A DNA stretch of 64,000 nt from Neostapfia colusana (GCA_030760725.1 JASWHV010000018.1:25142273-25206272); one strand, 5' to 3'; positions 1-10,936 are shown, counted from the first letter of the stretch. Notes: generated from the letters alone by a model not told the origin. Program-made: numbers and translations.

Positions 1-832
1 AAATACATCAGTACTTTCTTTTCGTAATGAACCCCAGAGACCAGGAGCAGCGCTCGGAGCAGCTAAACCCCAGGGGACGGTCCAGGACTACGTTCAGCTT
101 TGCCTGGTACCGACTCCAAGCGCGTAGAGTCTTGCTTCCCCTCTTAATGGGGTGGGTCGTGGCCTCCATGTTTAGCCTGCCTTCCTCCTATGGAAGGTTG
201 TACGAAAAGAAGCCTGCCCTACTTTGCTCTTTCCTTGTACTCATTTGAATTGTGAATTGAGTTATTTTTTATCACCCTTGCAGTACATGGTTGCCATGTG
301 CTCAGCTCCCCCTCTCTACAAATCCCCAAGCATCAAGCATATGGTTGGGGGCTGTAAGTCAAATAAGACTGTGAGACAAGGGAGGGGGAGCCCCCAAGGA
401 GAATTACGTTTCCTCTATCTGTGTGCAGGACTTCCAGGTTGCGGCAACAGGGACTCCGTGAAGTAGGGAGAAAGGAGCTACCAACTACTTCGACCCGGGG
501 CTAGAGGGGGCGGGACCCGGGGGCCCCACGTGTCCAGCAGGCCCGGAACTCTCTCCTTCTTTGAGAGGGGCTCCGGGCTCGCCACGTGGCAGGCGGAAGC
601 CGGACCTACCCCCGCGGTGGAAGAGCTCCGAAAGCCCTGCGTGTTCAACATGGCCGGGGCTCCCGTCGCTGCAGTAAAAGCAATCATCAAGTGAGCGCAT
701 GCTCTCACGACCCCGCTGCCGTTCGTGCTCCGGCAGCGGCCAAGTCGGGACTTAGAGAAAGTGCGTGGATCGGAAGAGACGGAGGTCCCACCTTGGGCTC
801 GCTATCTCCCCCAAGATGGGCCCGGGGGCCAC
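1..832 (+). other. 3' noncoding region of element X
   Basis: No supportable ORF. It matches the post-pol regions of C (55833-56560) and, inverted, W (12899-13736). It holds a short hairpin (CCTTCC / GGAAGG near 180-197) and GC-rich blocks near 520-620 with CACGTG cores resembling the U3 repeats of the LTR. The last 15-20 bases, GGGCCCGGGGGCCAC, are conserved before most 3' LTRs here and occupy the polypurine-tract position, though they are not purine-only. Confidence 0.7.
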
Positions 833-960
833 TGTCGGTACCTGAGATATGGGGTACCCCCGCGCACAGGGTGAAATGCCTAAGGTGCTCGCCCTTCTCC
901 GTAGGGAGAGCTCCGAAGGCGCCACGCGTCTGGCGGGGCCGGACCTCCCTCTCCTCAGAG

Positions 961-1182
961 GAGAGCTCCGGGCCCGCCACATGGCATACAGAAGCCGGAC
1001 CTCCCCCTCCGCGGGAGAGAGGTCCGAAGGCGCCACACGTCCAGCGGGGCCGGACCTCCCTCTCCTCAGAGGTGAGCTCCGGGCCCGCCACGTGGCATGC
1101 AGAAGCCGGACCTCCCCCTCCGCGGGAGAGAGGTCCGAAGGCGCCACGCGTCCAGTGGGGCCGGACCTCCCTCTCCTCAGAG
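961..1182 (+). repeat. 111-bp tandem repeats in U3 with G-box cores
   Basis: Two full units start at 961 and 1072, with partial units on either side. Each unit carries a CCACGTGGC-type G-box (one copy decayed to CCACATGGC) and an ACGCGT or near-ACGCGT CGCG box. Equivalent arrays occur in every LTR here, with unit number causing small LTR length differences. 111 is a multiple of three, so long meaningless ORFs run through the array. Confidence 0.8.
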
Positions 1183-1596
1183 AAGAGCTCCGGACCCGCC
1201 ACGTGGCTGGAAGAACGGTGCTGCTTGCCCCCGAGCGGTAGGCAGCGGGCGTAGAGGCGCCCCTCACCTTGCCCGTACAAGGTATTCAAGGCCCGCGTCT
1301 TCCCAAGACGTGGAAACGCGGAGCACGCGCCTGTCAGGTGCCGTTGCGTCTAGTCGCATCACAGACTGGCGCGCGGTGTCAGAACCTGCCAGGTAATAAA
1401 CGCCGCGACAAGACATCCCATGCCGCCTGCGCCGTCATCAACCACTATGACTAGTGCGCGGCATGGGCAGGGCGGCAAAATGAAGACTCAGAAGACTTCG
1501 ACCAGAGGCAACCACCGGCGTAACTACAGATACGGTAGATAATAGACAATCTTCCCGGGACCACCTGTCGGGTCCCGGCTTCCCTTGTAAGCCGCT

Positions 1597-1621
1597 CGAG
1601 CCTTGGACTATAAAAGGCTCG
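1597..1621 (+). promoter_or_regulatory. LTR promoter: TATA box inside an inverted repeat (X)
   Basis: TATAAAAG at 1609-1616 sits between arms CGAGCCTT (1597-1604) and AAGGCTCG (1614-1621). The same arrangement occurs in the other LTRs. It is the likely core promoter when the LTR is in the 5' position. Confidence 0.7.
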
Positions 1622-1930
1622 GGTAGGCGTCGATAGCAAGGGTTCGCATTCTGCAACTCATACGCTAGCCACACACTCTCAAGCTGTAACTCACCCCAAG
1701 CTAAGGCCCCCGGCCCTGAGCAGCAAGCAATACAGCGAGCTCCATAGCTCGCCGTGGACGTAGGGTTTTACGCTCCGGCGGCCTGAACCACGTAAAACTC
1801 CCCGTGTCAAGCTCTCACTAACTCGTCCATCCGCGCAAGCTCTCCGCTAGGAACTAGCCCCTCCGAAAAAAGAACCTCCGCGGGCTGCCCAGTGCAGGCC
1901 CGGGGGAAGTGTCGATCGCACACTTCGACA

Positions 1931-2440
1931 ACGCCTTTCTCGGCGTTGCTCGAGGTATACCCGGGCATCTTGACCCGAGCGACACCGCTCCAGCTCTGTC
2001 CTCAGATCCATCGATTGAGGGCTGGCATAGCTGGAGTCTGCCGTTTGTTCGTCAACCATCGGCGTGCGTATCAGCGACACAGCCGGTTGGTCAGAGTGTC
2101 GTCTCCGCCGGAGTCGCGGGCTTGCGGCAGCGACAACAAGACGGTCTACCTCGAGAATCGAACGCTGGGTCGCTGCCTGAGGCGCGTCCCCAGCGGGCGG
2201 ATTGTGCAGTAGCGCTCTTGCTGCAGCTAGCGCACCCCCTCCGGGTACGCCCGGCGCTACTGAAGATCTGACGCTGGCTGGAGCCTGCATTGCCGGGGTC
2301 GGCGCTGCCAGAGCCGGTTGCTGGCTCCCAGCTTGTACTGGCACACTCCGTACCGAGTGTGTTGACTTGTACTCCTCCCTGGTCGTGGTTCGCCGCGGAG
2401 GCGGGGGAGGTGAGCTTGCCGCCGAAGGGAGCTTGGTCAT
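1931..2440 (-). pseudogene. gag: Y gag N-terminus, truncated by X
   Basis: Starts at the conserved MTKLPSAA start that every gag here uses, 57 bases after the LTR. About 170 codons remain: a Ser/Pro/Ala-rich N-terminus with the GVPGGGALAAARALL subtype motif, then an Arg/Glu-rich helix (LEQRRERR). The structural gag domain is absent because X inserted at 1930/1931. An ORF call continuing to 1847 reads into LTR sequence and is not real. Nothing in the remaining stretch is broken, but it cannot make a working capsid. Confidence 0.85.
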
Positions 2441-2477
2441 CTTCGTCGGCGGAAACTCGTCGCGCTAGGGGAAAAGC

Positions 2478-2495
2478 CCCCTTCCTGGCACGCCA
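2478..2495 (-). other. Primer binding site of Y
   Basis: TGGCGTGCCAGGAAGGGG two bases inside the LTR end, one change from the family form TGGCGCGCCAGG. The position and TGG start fit a tRNA-primed PBS; I do not assign the tRNA. Confidence 0.7.
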
Positions 2496-2497
2496 AA

Positions 2498-3573
2498 TGT
2501 CGAAGTGTTCGGTCGACACTTCCCCCGGGCCCGCACAGGGCAGCCCGCGGAGGTTCTTTTTTCGGCGGGGCTAGACTCCTAGCGGAAAGCTTGCGCAGAT
2601 GGACGAGTTAGGGAGAGCTTGACACGGCGAGTTTTACGTGGTTCAGGCCGCCGGAGCGTAAAACCCTACGTCCACGGCGAGCTATGGAGCTCGCTGTATT
2701 GCTTGCTGCTCAGGGCCGGGGGCCTGAGCTTGGGGGTGAGTTACAGCTTGACAGTGTATGGCTAGCGTATGAGTTGCAAAATGCGAACCCCTGCTATCGA
2801 CGCCTACCCGAGCCTTTTATAGTCCAAGACTCAGGCGGCTTACAAGGGGAGCCAGGACCTGACAGGTGGTCCCGGGAAGATTGTCTATTATTTACCGTAT
2901 CTGTAGTTATGCCGGTAGTTGCCTCTGGTCGAAGGCTTCTGAGTCTTCATTTTGCCGCCCTGCCCATGCCGCATGCTAGTCGTAGTGGTTGATGACGGCG
3001 CAGGCGGCATGGGATGTCTTGTCGCGGCATTTATTAGCTGGCAGGTTCTGGCACCGCGCGCCAGTCTGTGATGCGACTGGGCGCAACGGCACCTGACAGA
3101 CGCGTGCTCCGCGTTTCCGCGTCTTGGGAAGACGCGGGCCTTGAATACCTTGTACGGCCCCGCTGCCTACCGCTCGGGGGCAGGCAGCACCGTTCTTCTG
3201 GCCACGTGGCGGGTCCGGAGCCCTTCTCTGAGGCGAGAAGGGTCCGGCCTGCGGGGCACGTGGAGCCTCCGGACCTCTCCCCGCGGAGGGGGAGGTCCAG
3301 CTTCTGTATGCCACGTGGAGGGCCCGGAGCTCTCCTCTGCGGGGAGGGAGGTCCGGCCCCGCTGGACGCGTGGCGTCTTCGGACCTCTCTCCCGCGGAGG
3401 GGGAGGTCCGGCTTCTGTATGCCACGTGTCGGGCTCGGAGCTTTCCTCTGAGGAGAGGGAGGTCCGGCCCCGCCTGACGCGTGGCGCCTTCGGAGCTCTC
3501 CCTGTGGAGAAGGGCGAGTACCTTAGGCATTTTACCCTGTGCGCGGGGGTACCCCATATCTCAGGTACCGACA
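2498..3573 (-). repeat. 5' LTR of element Y
   Basis: 1076 bp, minus orientation. TATA (reverse) at 2814-2821. It lacks about 20 bp that most family LTRs have next to the ACCTTG/CAAGGT hairpin (here the sequence runs TTGTACGGCCCCGCTG), a marker shared only with the LTR at 7148-8223. Confidence 0.93.
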
Positions 3574-6284
3574 GGTCTCAATAAGGCATGTCCTAAAGAT
3601 CCATTCCCTCTCCCTAGAATAGATCAAATAGTAGACTCAATGTCAGGCAGTGATATGCTGTGCTTCCTAGACGCCTACTCGAGTTTCCATCAGATCCCCA
3701 TGTCTAGGGAGGACGAGGAGCACACCTCCTTCATCAGAGTAGACGGCCTTTATTGCTATGTGTCTATGCCTTACGGCCTAAAGAATGCACTCCCCACCTT
3801 TGCGCGGGCGATGCACAAAACCTTCGGGGAGTTAATAAGAGACCTAGTTGAGGTGTACGTCGATGACATAGTTGTCAAGGTCAAGCAGGGTTCATCTTTG
3901 CTAGATAACCTAGCCTTAGTCTTTGACAAGTTGCACTCTACGCGCACCAAGCTGAACCCAGATAAATGTGTGTTCGGCGTGTCCTCTGGGAAGCTCTTAG
4001 GGTTCCTGGTCTCGCACCGAGGGATTGAGGCCAACCCAGAGAAGATCAAGGCCATCGACTTGATGCGGCCCCCTGCCCACGTCAAGGATGTTCAGAGACT
4101 CACGGGATGTCTAGCCGCGCTGAGTCGGTTTATACCGAGGCTAGCAGAGCGGGCACTCCCTTTCTTTAAGCTCCTGCGCAAGTCAGGCCCTTTTGCCTGG
4201 ACTGACGAAGCAGAAGAGGCTTTCCAGGAGTTGAAGCGACTCCTGACGACCCTACCTATCATGGTAGCCCCTGAGCCCGAGGAGCACCTGCTGCTCTACA
4301 TTGCGGCGACAACAGAAGTGGTGAGTATGGTCCTCGTCGCAGAGCGGCCAGACCCCTCACCTTCGCAACCTGCTCCGGTAGCAGAAGGCAGACGCCAGGA
4401 GGCCCTGCAGGGCCAAGGCGGTCTCCCAGACCCCCTGGAGGTCCAGGTCGACCTCCCGGAGGTCCAGGGCGGTCCCCGGACCCCCAAGATAAATCCCCGG
4501 GGGCCAGTTGGGACCTCCCGGAGGTCCTCGAGACCCCCGGAGCTCCCGGATAATCAAGATAGCTTAAGGGCCTCCGGGTCCCAGTTCCCGGAGGCCCCCG
4601 TGGGTCCACTCACCTCCAACGGGCCAGGGCCAATGGACGAGGACCTCCCAAGCCTAAGAGAGAGGGTTCGAACCATACAGAGGCCTGTCTACTACATCAG
4701 CGAAGTACTTCATGATGCCAAGACAAGGTACCTAGAAGTCCACAAGCTGCTGTATGCTGTGCTCGTGGCCTCCAGGAAGCTCTGCCACTACTTCCAGGCC
4801 CACCGGGTCTCGGTAGTCACCTCGTATCCGCTGAAGACAATTCTTCACAGCCCCCATGCGACTGGCAACGTTGCTAAATGGGCGGCGGAGCTGGCGGAGT
4901 TTGAGCTGGACTTCCTCCCACGTCATGCAGTCAAGAGCCAAGCACTGGCTGACTTTGTGGCGGAGTGGACACCAACGATGACTGACCCACTGGGGACTCT
5001 GTGCAACCCAGCGCTCAAGATCCAGAAGCTCAAGTCAGACCCGATGCATGGATCACGGAGATCCGGGACTACTTGAAGGACAATATCCTCCCTGATAAAC
5101 ATGCAACCGCTGAACGGATTGTGCGTATGGCTAAGAGGTACGCGCTGGTAGAGGGGGATCTCTACCGGCGTGGCGCCAACCACATCCTATTGCGGTGCAT
5201 AACCCAGGGGGAAGGCTGCGACTTGCTCACTGAGATCCATGGAGGCGAATGTGGAAGTCATTCTTCCTCACGCACGCTTGTCGGTAAAGCCTTCTGGCAT
5301 GGCTTCTACTGGCCGACAGCACTCCAGGATGCCGTCAAGCCGGTCGAGAGCTGCAAGGCGTGCCAGTTCCACGCCAAGCAGATCCATACACCGGCTCAGG
5401 CGGTACAGATGATCCCGCCCTCGTGGCCATTTGCCGTATGGGTGCTGGACATCCTGGGACCATTTCCCAGAACAGTCGGGGGATTCCGGTACCTCTATGT
5501 CGCCATCGACAAGTTCACCAAGTGGCCGGAAGCTACACCAGTTGTCACCATCAACAAACAATCCACAGTAAAGTTCATCAAGTCTATTGTCTGCCGGTTC
5601 GGGGTCCCGAACAGAATCATCACCGACAATGGGACCCAGTTCACCAGCGCAGCATTTCAAGACTACTGCGAGGGCCTTGGTATTCAGGTGTGCTATGCCT
5701 CTGTCGCCCACCCAAGGAGCAATGGGCAAGTTGAGAGGGCCAATGCGGAGATTCTCCGGGGCCTTAAGACTCGCACCTTCGCCAGCCTGAAGAAACATGG
5801 TGCCAACTGGGTGGATGAGCTTCCGAGCACACTATGGGCTAACCGGACATCCCAGAGCCGGGCCACCGGGGAGACACCCTTCTTCATGGTGTATGGGGCC
5901 GAAGCTGTACTTCCCCCAGAAATCACCATGAAGTCTCACCGTGTACGGGCTTACGACGAAGCCACGCAGGACAACCTCCGGCGTGGAGAAATCGACCTCG
6001 TCGACGAGGTCCGATTACATGCAGCACTCCGTAACGCGCGGTACAGACAAGCGCTTCGGCGCTATCACCAGAGGTCTGTGCGTGCCCGGGAGCTGCAGGA
6101 AGGTGACCTGGTGTTGCGGCGCATACTTTCTCGCAAAGGGGCCCACAAACTCTCCCCTAGTTGGGAAGGCCCCTTCTGAGTCGCGAAAGTATGCCGCCCC
6201 GGGTGTGTGCGCCTTTCCACCGAGGATGGGGACCTGCTCCCAAACCCTTGGAACATAGAACACCTCCGTAAGATCTACCCCTAG
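3574..6284 (+). pseudogene. pol: Z pol copy A: partial RT, RNase H, integrase
   Basis: RT begins at LNKACPKDPF (its N-terminal part lies beyond Y) and keeps FLDAYSSFHQIPM and the catalytic YVDD. The RT-linked RNase H follows after a Pro-rich insert (about 4380-4640). The second RNase H is missing: about 589 bp relative to W are deleted near 4989-4991, which also shifts frame. Integrase continues in the new frame with its HHCC finger, LDILGPF, TDNGTQF and VERANAE (DD35E). A TGA at 6177-6179, where copy B has CGA, cuts the last 35 codons. The true pol stop is at 6282-6284. Not functional. Confidence 0.92.
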
Positions 6285-7147
6285 AGCAAAAATAGGACAG
6301 TACATTCTTTTTGTAATAAACTCCATAGAGTCCAGGAGCAGCGCTCGGAGCAGCTAAGCCCCAGGGGACTGTACAGGACCACATTCAGCTTTGCCTGGTT
6401 CCGACTCCAAGCGCGTAGAGTCTTGCTTCCCCTCTTAATGGGGCGGGTCGTGGCCTCCATGTTTAGCCTGCCTTCCTCCTGTGGAAAAATTGTGCGAAAA
6501 GAAATCTGCTCTACTTTGCTCTTTCCTCGTACTCATTTAAATTGTGTATTAAGTTTTTTTAACCACCCTTGCAGTGCATGGTTGCCATGTGCTCAGCTCC
6601 CCCTCTCTACAGTCCTCAAGCACCAAGCATATGGTTGGGGGCTATAAGTAAAATAAGGCTATGAGATAAGGGAGGGGGAGCCCCCAAGGATAATTACGTT
6701 TCCTCTACCTGTGTGCAGGGCCTCCAGTCTATGGCGACAGGGACTACATAATTCGGGGGGAAAGGAGCTATCAACAGCACCGGCCCAGGACTGGAAGGAC
6801 CGGGCCCCGCCCCTTCAGCAGGGGCGAGGCCCGAAGGCCCCACGTGTCCATCGGGTCCGGAGCTCTCGCCTCCCCTGAGGAGGGCTCCGGGCTCGCCACG
6901 TGGCAGGCGGAAACCGGACCTCCCCTCGGTGGGAGGGCTCCGAAAGCCCTACGTGTCCAACATGGCCGGAGCTCCCGCCTCTTAAGGAGGGGGTCCGGAC
7001 CCGCCACATGGCAGGCAGATTTGGAGCTCCCCAAAGGGCGAGATCCGGAGACCCCCGGGGGCCGCTAACACGGTTAGGACCCGGGGAGGGTGTCTATGCA
7101 GAGCTCCGAGATTGGAGATGGCCTCTGAGTACCTTGCGGAGCTAAGG
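6285..7147 (+). other. Z 3' noncoding region, copy A
   Basis: No gene seen. It holds G-box-bearing GC-rich blocks near 6830-7030 that resemble the LTR U3 repeat. It ends at the W insertion point TAAGG. Confidence 0.75.
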
Positions 7148-8223
7148 TGTCGAAGTGTGCGGTCGACACTTCCTCCGGGCCCGCACTGGGCAGCCCGCGG
7201 AGGTTCTTTTTTCGGCGGGGCTAGACTCCTAGCGGAAAGCTTGCGCAGATGGACGAGTTAATGAGAGCTTGACACGGCGAGTTTTACGTGGTTTAGGCCG
7301 CCGGAGCGTAAAACCCTACGTCCACGGCGAGCTATGGAGCTCGCTGTATTGCTTGCTGCTCAGGGCCAGGGTCCTGAGCTTGGGGGTGAGTTACAGCTTG
7401 ACAGTGTATGGCTAGCGTATGAGTTGCAAAATGCGAACCCCTGCTATCGACGCCTACCCGAGCCTTTTATAGTCCAAGACTCAGGCGGCTTACAAGGGGA
7501 GCCAGGACCCGACAGGTGGTCCCGGGAAGATTGTCTATTATCTACCGTATCTGTAGTTATGCCGGTAGTTGCCTCTGGTCGAAGGCTTCTGAGTCTTCAT
7601 TTTGCCGCCCTGCCCATGCCGCATGCTAGTCGTAGTGGTTGATGAAGGCGCAGGCGGCATGGGATGTCTTGTCGCGGCATTTATTAGCTGGCAGGTTCTG
7701 ACACCGCGCGCCAGTCTGTGATGCGACTGGGCGCAACGGCACCTGACAGACGCGTGCTCCGTGTTTCCGCGTCTTGGGAAGACGCGGGCCTTGAATACCT
7801 TGTACGGGCCCGCTGCCTACCGCTCGGGGGCAGGCAGCACCGTTCTTCTGACCACGTGGCGGGTCCGGAGCCCTTCTCTGAGGCGAGAAGGGTCCGGCCT
7901 GCGGGGCACGTGGAGCCTCCGGACCTTTCCCCGCGGAGGGGGAGGTCCAGCTTCTGTATGCCACGTGGCGGGCCCGGAGCTCTCCTCTGCGGGGAGGGAG
8001 GTCCGGCCCCGCTGGACGCGTGGCGTCTTCGGACCTCTCTCCCGCGGAGGGGGAGGTCCGGCTTCTGTATGCCACGTGTCGGGCTCGGAGCTCTCCTCTG
8101 AGGAGAGGGAGGTCCGGCCCCGCCTGACGCGTGGCGCCTTCGGAGCTCTCCCTGTGGAGAAGGGCGAGTACCTTAGGCATTTTACCCTGTGCGCGGGGGT
8201 ACCCCATATCTCAGGTACCGACA
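7148..8223 (-). repeat. Hybrid LTR between the duplicated Z copies
   Basis: Its left edge has the W junction (CTAAGG then TGTCGAAG, as at 11800). Its right edge has the Y junction (CGACA then GGTCTCAATAAGG, as at 3573). Most of the body is Y-type, including the roughly 20-bp deletion near 7805. Only the first ~50 bases mix Y-like and W-like bases. 1076 bp; TATA (reverse) at 7464-7471. Confidence 0.88.
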
Positions 8224-10936
8224 GGTCTCAATAAGGCATGTCCTAAAGATCCATTCCCTCTCCCTAGAATAGATCAAATAGTAGACTCAATGTCGGGCAG
8301 TGATATGCTGTGCTTCCTAGACGCCTACTCGGGTTTCCATCAGATCCCCATGTCTAGGGAGGACGAGGAGCACACCTCCTTCATCAGAGTAGACGGCCTT
8401 TATTGCTATGTGTCTATGCCTTACGGCCTAAAGAATGCACTCCCCACCTTTGCGCGGGCGATGCACAAAACCTTCGGGGAGTTAATAAGAGACCTAGTTG
8501 AGGTGTACGTCGATGACATAGTTGTCAAGGTCAAGCAGGGTTCATCTTTGCTAGATAACCTAGCCTTAGTCTTTGACAAGTTGCGCTCTACGCGCACCAA
8601 GCTGAACCCAGATAAATGTGTGTTCGGCGTGTCCTCTGGGAAGCTCTTAGGGTTCCTGGTCTCGCACCGAGGGATTGAGGCCAACCCAGAGAAGATCAAG
8701 GCCATCGACTTGATGCGGCCCCCTGCCCGCGTCAAGGATGTTCAGAGACTCACGGGATGTCTAGCCGCGCTGAGTCGGTTTATACCGAGGCTAGCAGAGC
8801 GGGCACTCCCTTTCTTTAAGCTCCTGCGCAAGACAGGCCCTTTTTCCTGGACTGACGAAGCAGAAGAGGCTTTCCAGGAGTTGAAGCGACTCCTGACGAC
8901 CCTACCGAACATGGTAGCCCCTGAGCCCGAGGAGCACCTGCTGCTCTACATTGCGGCGACAACAGAAGTGGTGAGTATGGTCCTCGTCACAGAGCGGCCA
9001 GACCCCTCACCTTCGCAACCTGCTCCGGTAGCAGAAGGCAGACGCCAGGAGGCCCTGCAGGGCCAAGGCGGTCTCCCGGACCCCCTGGAGGTCCAGGTCG
9101 ACCTCCCGGAGGTCCAGGGCGGTCCCCCGGACCCCCAAGATAAATCCCCGGAGGCCAGTTGGGACCTCCCGGAGGTCCTCAAGACCCCCCGGAGCTCCCG
9201 GATAATCAAGATAGCTTAAGGGCCTCCGGGTCCCAGTTCCCGGAGGCCCCCGTGGGTCCACTCACCTCCAACGGGCCAGGGCCAATGGACGAGGACCTCC
9301 CAAGCCTAAGAGAGAGGGTTCGAACCATACAGAGGCCTGTCTACTACATCAGCGAAGTACTTCATGATGCCAAGACAAGGTACCTAGAAGTCCACAAGCT
9401 GCTGTATGCGGTGCTCGTGGCCTCCAGGAAGCTCTGCCACTACTTCCAGGCCCACCGGGTCTCGGTAGTCACCTCGTATCCACTGAAGACAATTCTTCAC
9501 AGCCCCCATGCGACTGGCAACGTTGCTAAATGGGCGGCGGAGCTGGCGGAGTTTGAGCTGGACTTCCTCCCACGTCATGCAGTCAAGAGCCATGCACTGG
9601 CTGACTTTGTGGCGGAGTGGACACCAACGATGACTGACCCACTGGGGACTCTGTGCAACCCAGCGCTCAAGATCCAGAAGCTCAAGTCAGACCCGATGCA
9701 TGGATCACGGAGATCCGGGACTACTTGAAGGACAATATCCTCCCTGATGAACATGCAACCGCTGAACGGATTGTGCGTATGGCTAAGAGGTACGCGCTGG
9801 TAGAGGGGGATCTCTACCGGCGTGGCGCCAACCACATCCTATTGCGGTGCATAACCCAGGGGGAAGGCTGCGACTTGCTCACTGAGATCCATGGAGGCGA
9901 ATGTGGAAGTCATTCTTCCTCACGCACGCTTGTCGGTAAAGCCTTCTGGCATGGCTTCTACTGGCCGACAGCACTCCAGGATGCCGTCAAGCCGGTCGAG
10001 AGCTGCAAGGCGTGCCAGTTCCACGCCAAGCAGATCCATACACCGGCTCAGGCGGTACAGATGATCCCGCCCTCGTGGCCATTTGCCGTATGGGGGCTGG
10101 ACATCCTGGGACCATTTCCCAGAACAGTCGGGGGATTCCGGTACCTCTATGTCGCCATCGACAAGTTCACCAAGTGGCCGGAAGCTACAACAGTTGTCAC
10201 CATCAACAAACAATCCGCAGTAAAGTTCATCAAGTCTATTGTCTGCCGGTTTGGGGTCCCGAACAGAATCATCACCGACAATGGGACCCAGTTCACCAGC
10301 GCAGCATTTCAAGACTACTGCGAGGGCCTTGGTATTCAGGTGTGCTATGCCTCTGTCGCCCACCCAAGGAGCAATGGGCAAGTTGAGAGGGCCAATGCGG
10401 AGATTCTCCGGGGCCTTAAGACTCGCACCTTCGCCAGCCTGAAGAAACATGGTGCCAACTGGGTGGATGAGCTTCCGAGCACACTATGGGCTAACCGGAC
10501 ATCCCAGAGCCGGGCCACCGGGGAGACACCCTTCTTCATGGTGTATGGGGCCGAAGCTGTACTTCCCCCAGAAATCACCATGAAGTCTCACCGTGTCCGG
10601 GCTTACGACGAAGCCACGCAGGACAACCTCCGGCGTGGAGAAATCAACCTCGTCGACGAGGTCCGATTACATGCAGCACTCCGTAACGCGCGGTACAGAC
10701 AAGCGCTTCGGCGCTATCACCAGAGGTCTGTGCGTGCCCGGGAGCTGCAGGAAGGTGACCTGGTGTTGCGGCGCATACTTTCTCGCAAAGGGGCCCACAA
10801 ACTCTCCCCTAGTTTGGAAGGCCCCTTCCGAGTCGCGAAAGTATGCCGCCCCGAGTGTGTGCGCCTTTCCACCGAGGATGGGGACCTGCTCCCAAACCCT
10901 TGGAACATAGAACACCTCCGTAAGATCTACCCCTAG
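8224..10936 (+). pseudogene. pol: Z pol copy B: partial RT, RNase H, integrase
   Basis: Same make-up as copy A, with RT FLDAYSGFHQIPM and YVDD. It has the same deletion of the second RNase H, near 9640. Indels in the Pro-rich insert (about 9125 and 9185) break the RT frame at 9219; the RNase H part continues in another frame to 9728. Integrase is open from about 9653 to the natural stop 10934-10936, keeping the HHCC finger, DD35E residues and the C-terminal tail ending HLRKIYP. The integrase part is better preserved than in copy A, but the gene lacks its 5' half and is frameshifted. Confidence 0.92.

Larger units (their letters stand above)
1..1930 (+). mobile_element. Element X, 3' end of a Tat-lineage LTR retrotransposon
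   Basis: Only the 3' noncoding region and 3' LTR lie in the window. Base 1 aligns with sequence just after the pol stop of element C (near 55840). The LTR ends at 1930 and abuts minus-strand gag of element Y, so X is read as inserted in Y gag. The right flank is ACGCC. The left flank and its duplicate lie outside the window. Confidence 0.85.
833..1930 (+). repeat. 3' LTR of element X
   Basis: 1098 bp, begins TGTCGGTACC and ends TTCGACA, giving 5-bp terminal inverted repeats TGTCG/CGACA. The U3 carries 111-bp tandem units. A TATA box lies at 1609-1616. Successive short hairpins lie near 1266-1283 and 1296-1310. The match to 15 other LTRs in the window defines the ends. Confidence 0.95.
1931..3573 (-). 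mobile_element. Element Y, 5' LTR and truncated gag
   Basis: Read on the minus strand: LTR 3573-2498, PBS, leader, gag start at 2440, gag broken at 1931 by the X LTR. The right flank at 3574 is Z pol, so Y is read as inserted in Z. The rest of Y lies left of the window, beyond X. Confidence 0.85.
3574..7147 (+). mobile_element. Element Z segment, duplicate copy A (pol and 3' region)
   Basis: Starts inside RT at the Y insertion (normal AGTCTCAATAAGG reads GGTCTCAATAAGG here). It ends at ...GCTAAGG, exactly where W inserted in the same sequence at 11799. It is duplicated almost base for base at 8224-11799 (offset 4650-4652). Confidence 0.9.

Noticed and set aside
961..1182. CRISPR-like array
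   Set aside because: Repeats are long, adjacent and without unique spacers, lie in LTRs, and the DNA is plant.
849..1241. A 120-190 residue Arg-rich ORF starting at LTR base 17 (MGYPRAQGK...), present in nearly all LTRs
   Set aside because: The 111-bp unit is 37 codons, so it stays open in several frames on both strands. It lies upstream of the TATA box in U3, and its length varies with unit number. Nucleotide conservation explains it; no domain is recognisable.
586..1254. 222-residue ORF spanning X 3' noncoding region and LTR
   Set aside because: It crosses the LTR boundary and is made of repeat sequence.
2478..2495. Naming the exact tRNA that primes these elements
   Set aside because: The TGGCGCGCCAGG site is clear, but I could not match it to a specific tRNA 3' end with confidence without a search.
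4259..4609. Minus-strand Gly/Pro-rich collagen-like ORF
   Set aside because: It is the complement of the GGAGGTCC-rich minisatellite inside pol. The same shadow appears in W, C and the second Z copy.
5268..5798. Long ORF antisense to integrase, repeated at 9920-10450 and 54736-55347
   Set aside because: It runs opposite a conserved coding frame, its length tracks the integrase, and it has no recognisable domain. A high-GC shadow.
7148..8223. Solo LTR from intra-element recombination
   Set aside because: It has no target duplication, and its two edges match two different elements, which a solo LTR would not show.
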